6,178 nt of DNA. Origin: Chloroflexota bacterium (GTDB lineage Bacteria > Chloroflexota > UBA11872 > VXOZ01). The DNA lies in contig VXOZ01000162.1 in the NCBI GenBank assembly GCA_009839775.1, positions 1-6,178 on the forward strand. The letters are read 5' to 3'. This document shows, piece after piece, positions 5,051 to 6,178 of the stretch. Position numbers and translations under genes: made by a program. Below the pieces are notes generated by a model. That model was not told the origin of the DNA. It ran no database searches and worked only from the letters and a program-made list of their open reading frames with translations. Every line of letters starts with the position of its first letter. The first letter of the stretch is position 1.

Positions 5051-6178
5051 CGTTCTGCTCCAGCGGCAGCCGCGCGGTGAACGTGCTGCCTTCTCCCGGC
5101 GTGCTCTCGACCGTCAGCGTGCCGCCATGCTGCACAACCACGTCGTGGGCAAACGGCAGGCCCAGACCGTGGCCGTCGCTGGCATCGGCCGCGCGGTAGA
5201 AACGGGTAAAGACGTGGGGGAGTTCCTCCGGCGCGATGCCGGGACCGCTATCGGCAACTGTAATCGTGGCATCGGTTTCAGCGCAATGGAGCGCTACCGT
5301 TACCGTGCCTCCTGAAGGCGTGCTTTCGCAGGCGTTATCCACCAGGGCTGCCAGCGCATCCTGCAAGCTCCGGCGGTCGCCGCGCAGACGGGGTGTACAG
5401 ACCAACTGGCGCTCGATCTGCACAGAATCTCCATACTGCTCATGCCTCTCTTCGCAAATGCCAAACAGCATGGGCGCCAGGGATATTTCCTCGCGCTCAA
5501 TATCCAACCCCTCCTGCGCGCCCATGTAGAGCGGGAGATGGTGGACCCAGCGTTCCAGCGCATCCGTCTGCGCTTCCAGCCAGGCGACGACGTCGTCGTA
5601 TGCCGCGAGCCAGCCGCGCGGGTCGGTCTGCAGGAAGCTCTGCGCTGATTCGCCCGGCGGCGCGGGTGTTTCCAGCCCTGCCGGGTCGCCGGGATGCAAC
5701 TCCGTACGCAGGAAGTCGTTCAGATTGCGCTGCTGCACGATGAGGCGACCGAGTTGCCGTTGCACATACCCGGTACATTGGGCGCGAAACGTTGACGCCT
5801 CGCTGGCGGCAGCTTCAGCGTGTGCCGTGCGGTCCAGCAGGTTGTTGAGACTTTGCACGAGCCAGTGCGGTTCTTGGAGATGCCCCCGCGACACGAGACG
5901 CTCGTCATCCTCGCCAAAGGCGCGGATACGGGCCGTGGCGCTCGCCACGTCCTCGATGGGCTTGGCAGCAATGTGCGCCAACAGCAGGCCCACGCCGACC
6001 GCGACCAGCAGGCTGACACCGGCGCCCGCGATGAGCACAATGCGTAGGTGCGCCAACGTCTGCTCTACCGGGGCCAACGGACGGGCTATCTGCAGGATGC
6101 CTTGCGCTTGCGCGGGCAGTTGCAGAGGCAGCGAGGAGACGCGAAACCGCGTTCCCGCATGTTCTACGGTTTCATAGG
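5040..6178 (-). CDS. Membrane sensor histidine kinase-like protein lacking the usual H-box (5' end outside window)
   Basis: The frame is open to the right edge, so 378 C-terminal residues are visible (numbered here from the edge codon at 6176); the TTG at 6077 is not taken as the start. Residues 1-43 look like the end of an extracytoplasmic sensor domain, 46-67 are a membrane helix, and a HAMP-like stretch starts at KPI (72-74). The ATPase domain is complete: N-box LVDNACEST (278-286, N281), G1 box DSGPGI (309-314), an FTRFYRA segment (323-329), G2 box GHGLGLP (335-341), and a C-terminal GEGSTF (361-366). The region expected to carry the phosphoacceptor, after F130, reads TGYVQRQL at 135-142, so Gly136 (codon 5769-5771) stands where His of SHELRTPL would be. 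About 50 residues then precede the second dimerisation helix (ERWVHHLPLYM, 208-218). It overlaps the downstream protease gene by 11 nt, suggesting an envelope-stress sensor. A response regulator may lie beyond the right edge. It may be a degenerate or non-canonical kinase. Confidence 0.88.
   Translation of the reverse strand, partial: YETVEHAGTRFRVSSLPLQLPAQAQGILQIARPLAPVEQTLAHLRIVLIAGAGVSLLVAVGVGLLLAHIAAKPIEDVASATARIRAFGEDDERLVSRGHLQEPHWLVQSLNNLLDRTAHAEAAASEASTFRAQCTGYVQRQLGRLIVQQRNLNDFLRTELHPGDPAGLETPAPPGESAQSFLQTDPRGWLAAYDDVVAWLEAQTDALERWVHHLPLYMGAQEGLDIEREEISLAPMLFGICEERHEQYGDSVQIERQLVCTPRLRGDRRSLQDALAALVDNACESTPSGGTVTVALHCAETDATITVADSGPGIAPEELPHVFTRFYRAADASDGHGLGLPFAHDVVVQHGGTLTVESTPGEGSTFTARLPLEQNGAQ
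5058..5061 (-). promoter_or_regulatory. Ribosome binding site of the protease inside the kinase gene
   Basis: On the minus strand GGAG lies 7 nt before the GTG start at 5050 and within the last codons of the kinase gene. It supports the GTG start over the next in-frame ATG at 4990, which has no purine site, and fits translational coupling of the two genes. Confidence 0.6.

Noticed and set aside
4632..5315. A 227-codon plus-strand frame with many Gly-Val repeats, looking like a glycine-zipper protein.
   Set aside because: Its repeats are the reverse reading of the protease's Pro-Thr linker, and it crosses from the protease into the kinase gene; both real genes have strong domain evidence.

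Overview
The window looks like a stretch of a GC-rich bacterial chromosome. A Chloroflexota-type organism is the best guess, because the secreted protease carries a Pro-Thr linker of a kind common in that phylum and the intergenic DNA has GC-rich, repeat-like hairpins. This is inference from sequence style, not a phylogenetic result. I see no tRNA, rRNA, CRISPR array or transposase.

Left part (1-2662, + strand): a short upstream region leads into a Gfo/Idh/MocA-family NAD(P)-dependent oxidoreductase (240-1265). A 167-nt gap with a GC-rich hairpin and a 10-bp palindrome follows, and then a 12-helix MFS transporter (1433-2662). A small-molecule transporter beside a sugar- or polyol-type dehydrogenase suggests uptake and oxidation of a carbohydrate-like compound, but the gap and the weak ribosome site of the MFS gene leave it open whether they share a transcript.

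Middle (2663-2963): 301 nt without a convincing protein gene, but rich in regulatory structure. It holds a hairpin starting at the MFS stop codon and a good sigma70-like promoter whose -35 box directly abuts a perfect 13-nt palindrome. A leader of about 165 nt follows, with several hairpins (two mutually exclusive) and a strong Shine-Dalgarno site that could be masked. It leads into a small multi-pass membrane protein of unknown function (2964-3740).

Right part (3494-6178, - strand): a membrane sensor kinase-like protein, cut by the right edge, overlaps by 11 nt the start of a membrane-anchored HtrA/DegS-like serine protease with one PDZ domain. The pair looks translationally coupled and resembles envelope-stress modules in which a sensor controls an HtrA protease. 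Two things are odd. The kinase has a normal ATPase domain, but the place where the phosphoacceptor histidine should lie reads TGYVQRQL instead of an SHELRTPL-like H-box. The protease frame has no stop at its normal domain end and runs 247 nt into the 3' end of the convergent membrane-protein gene, adding an 82-residue Ala/Pro/Thr-rich tail made from antisense DNA.
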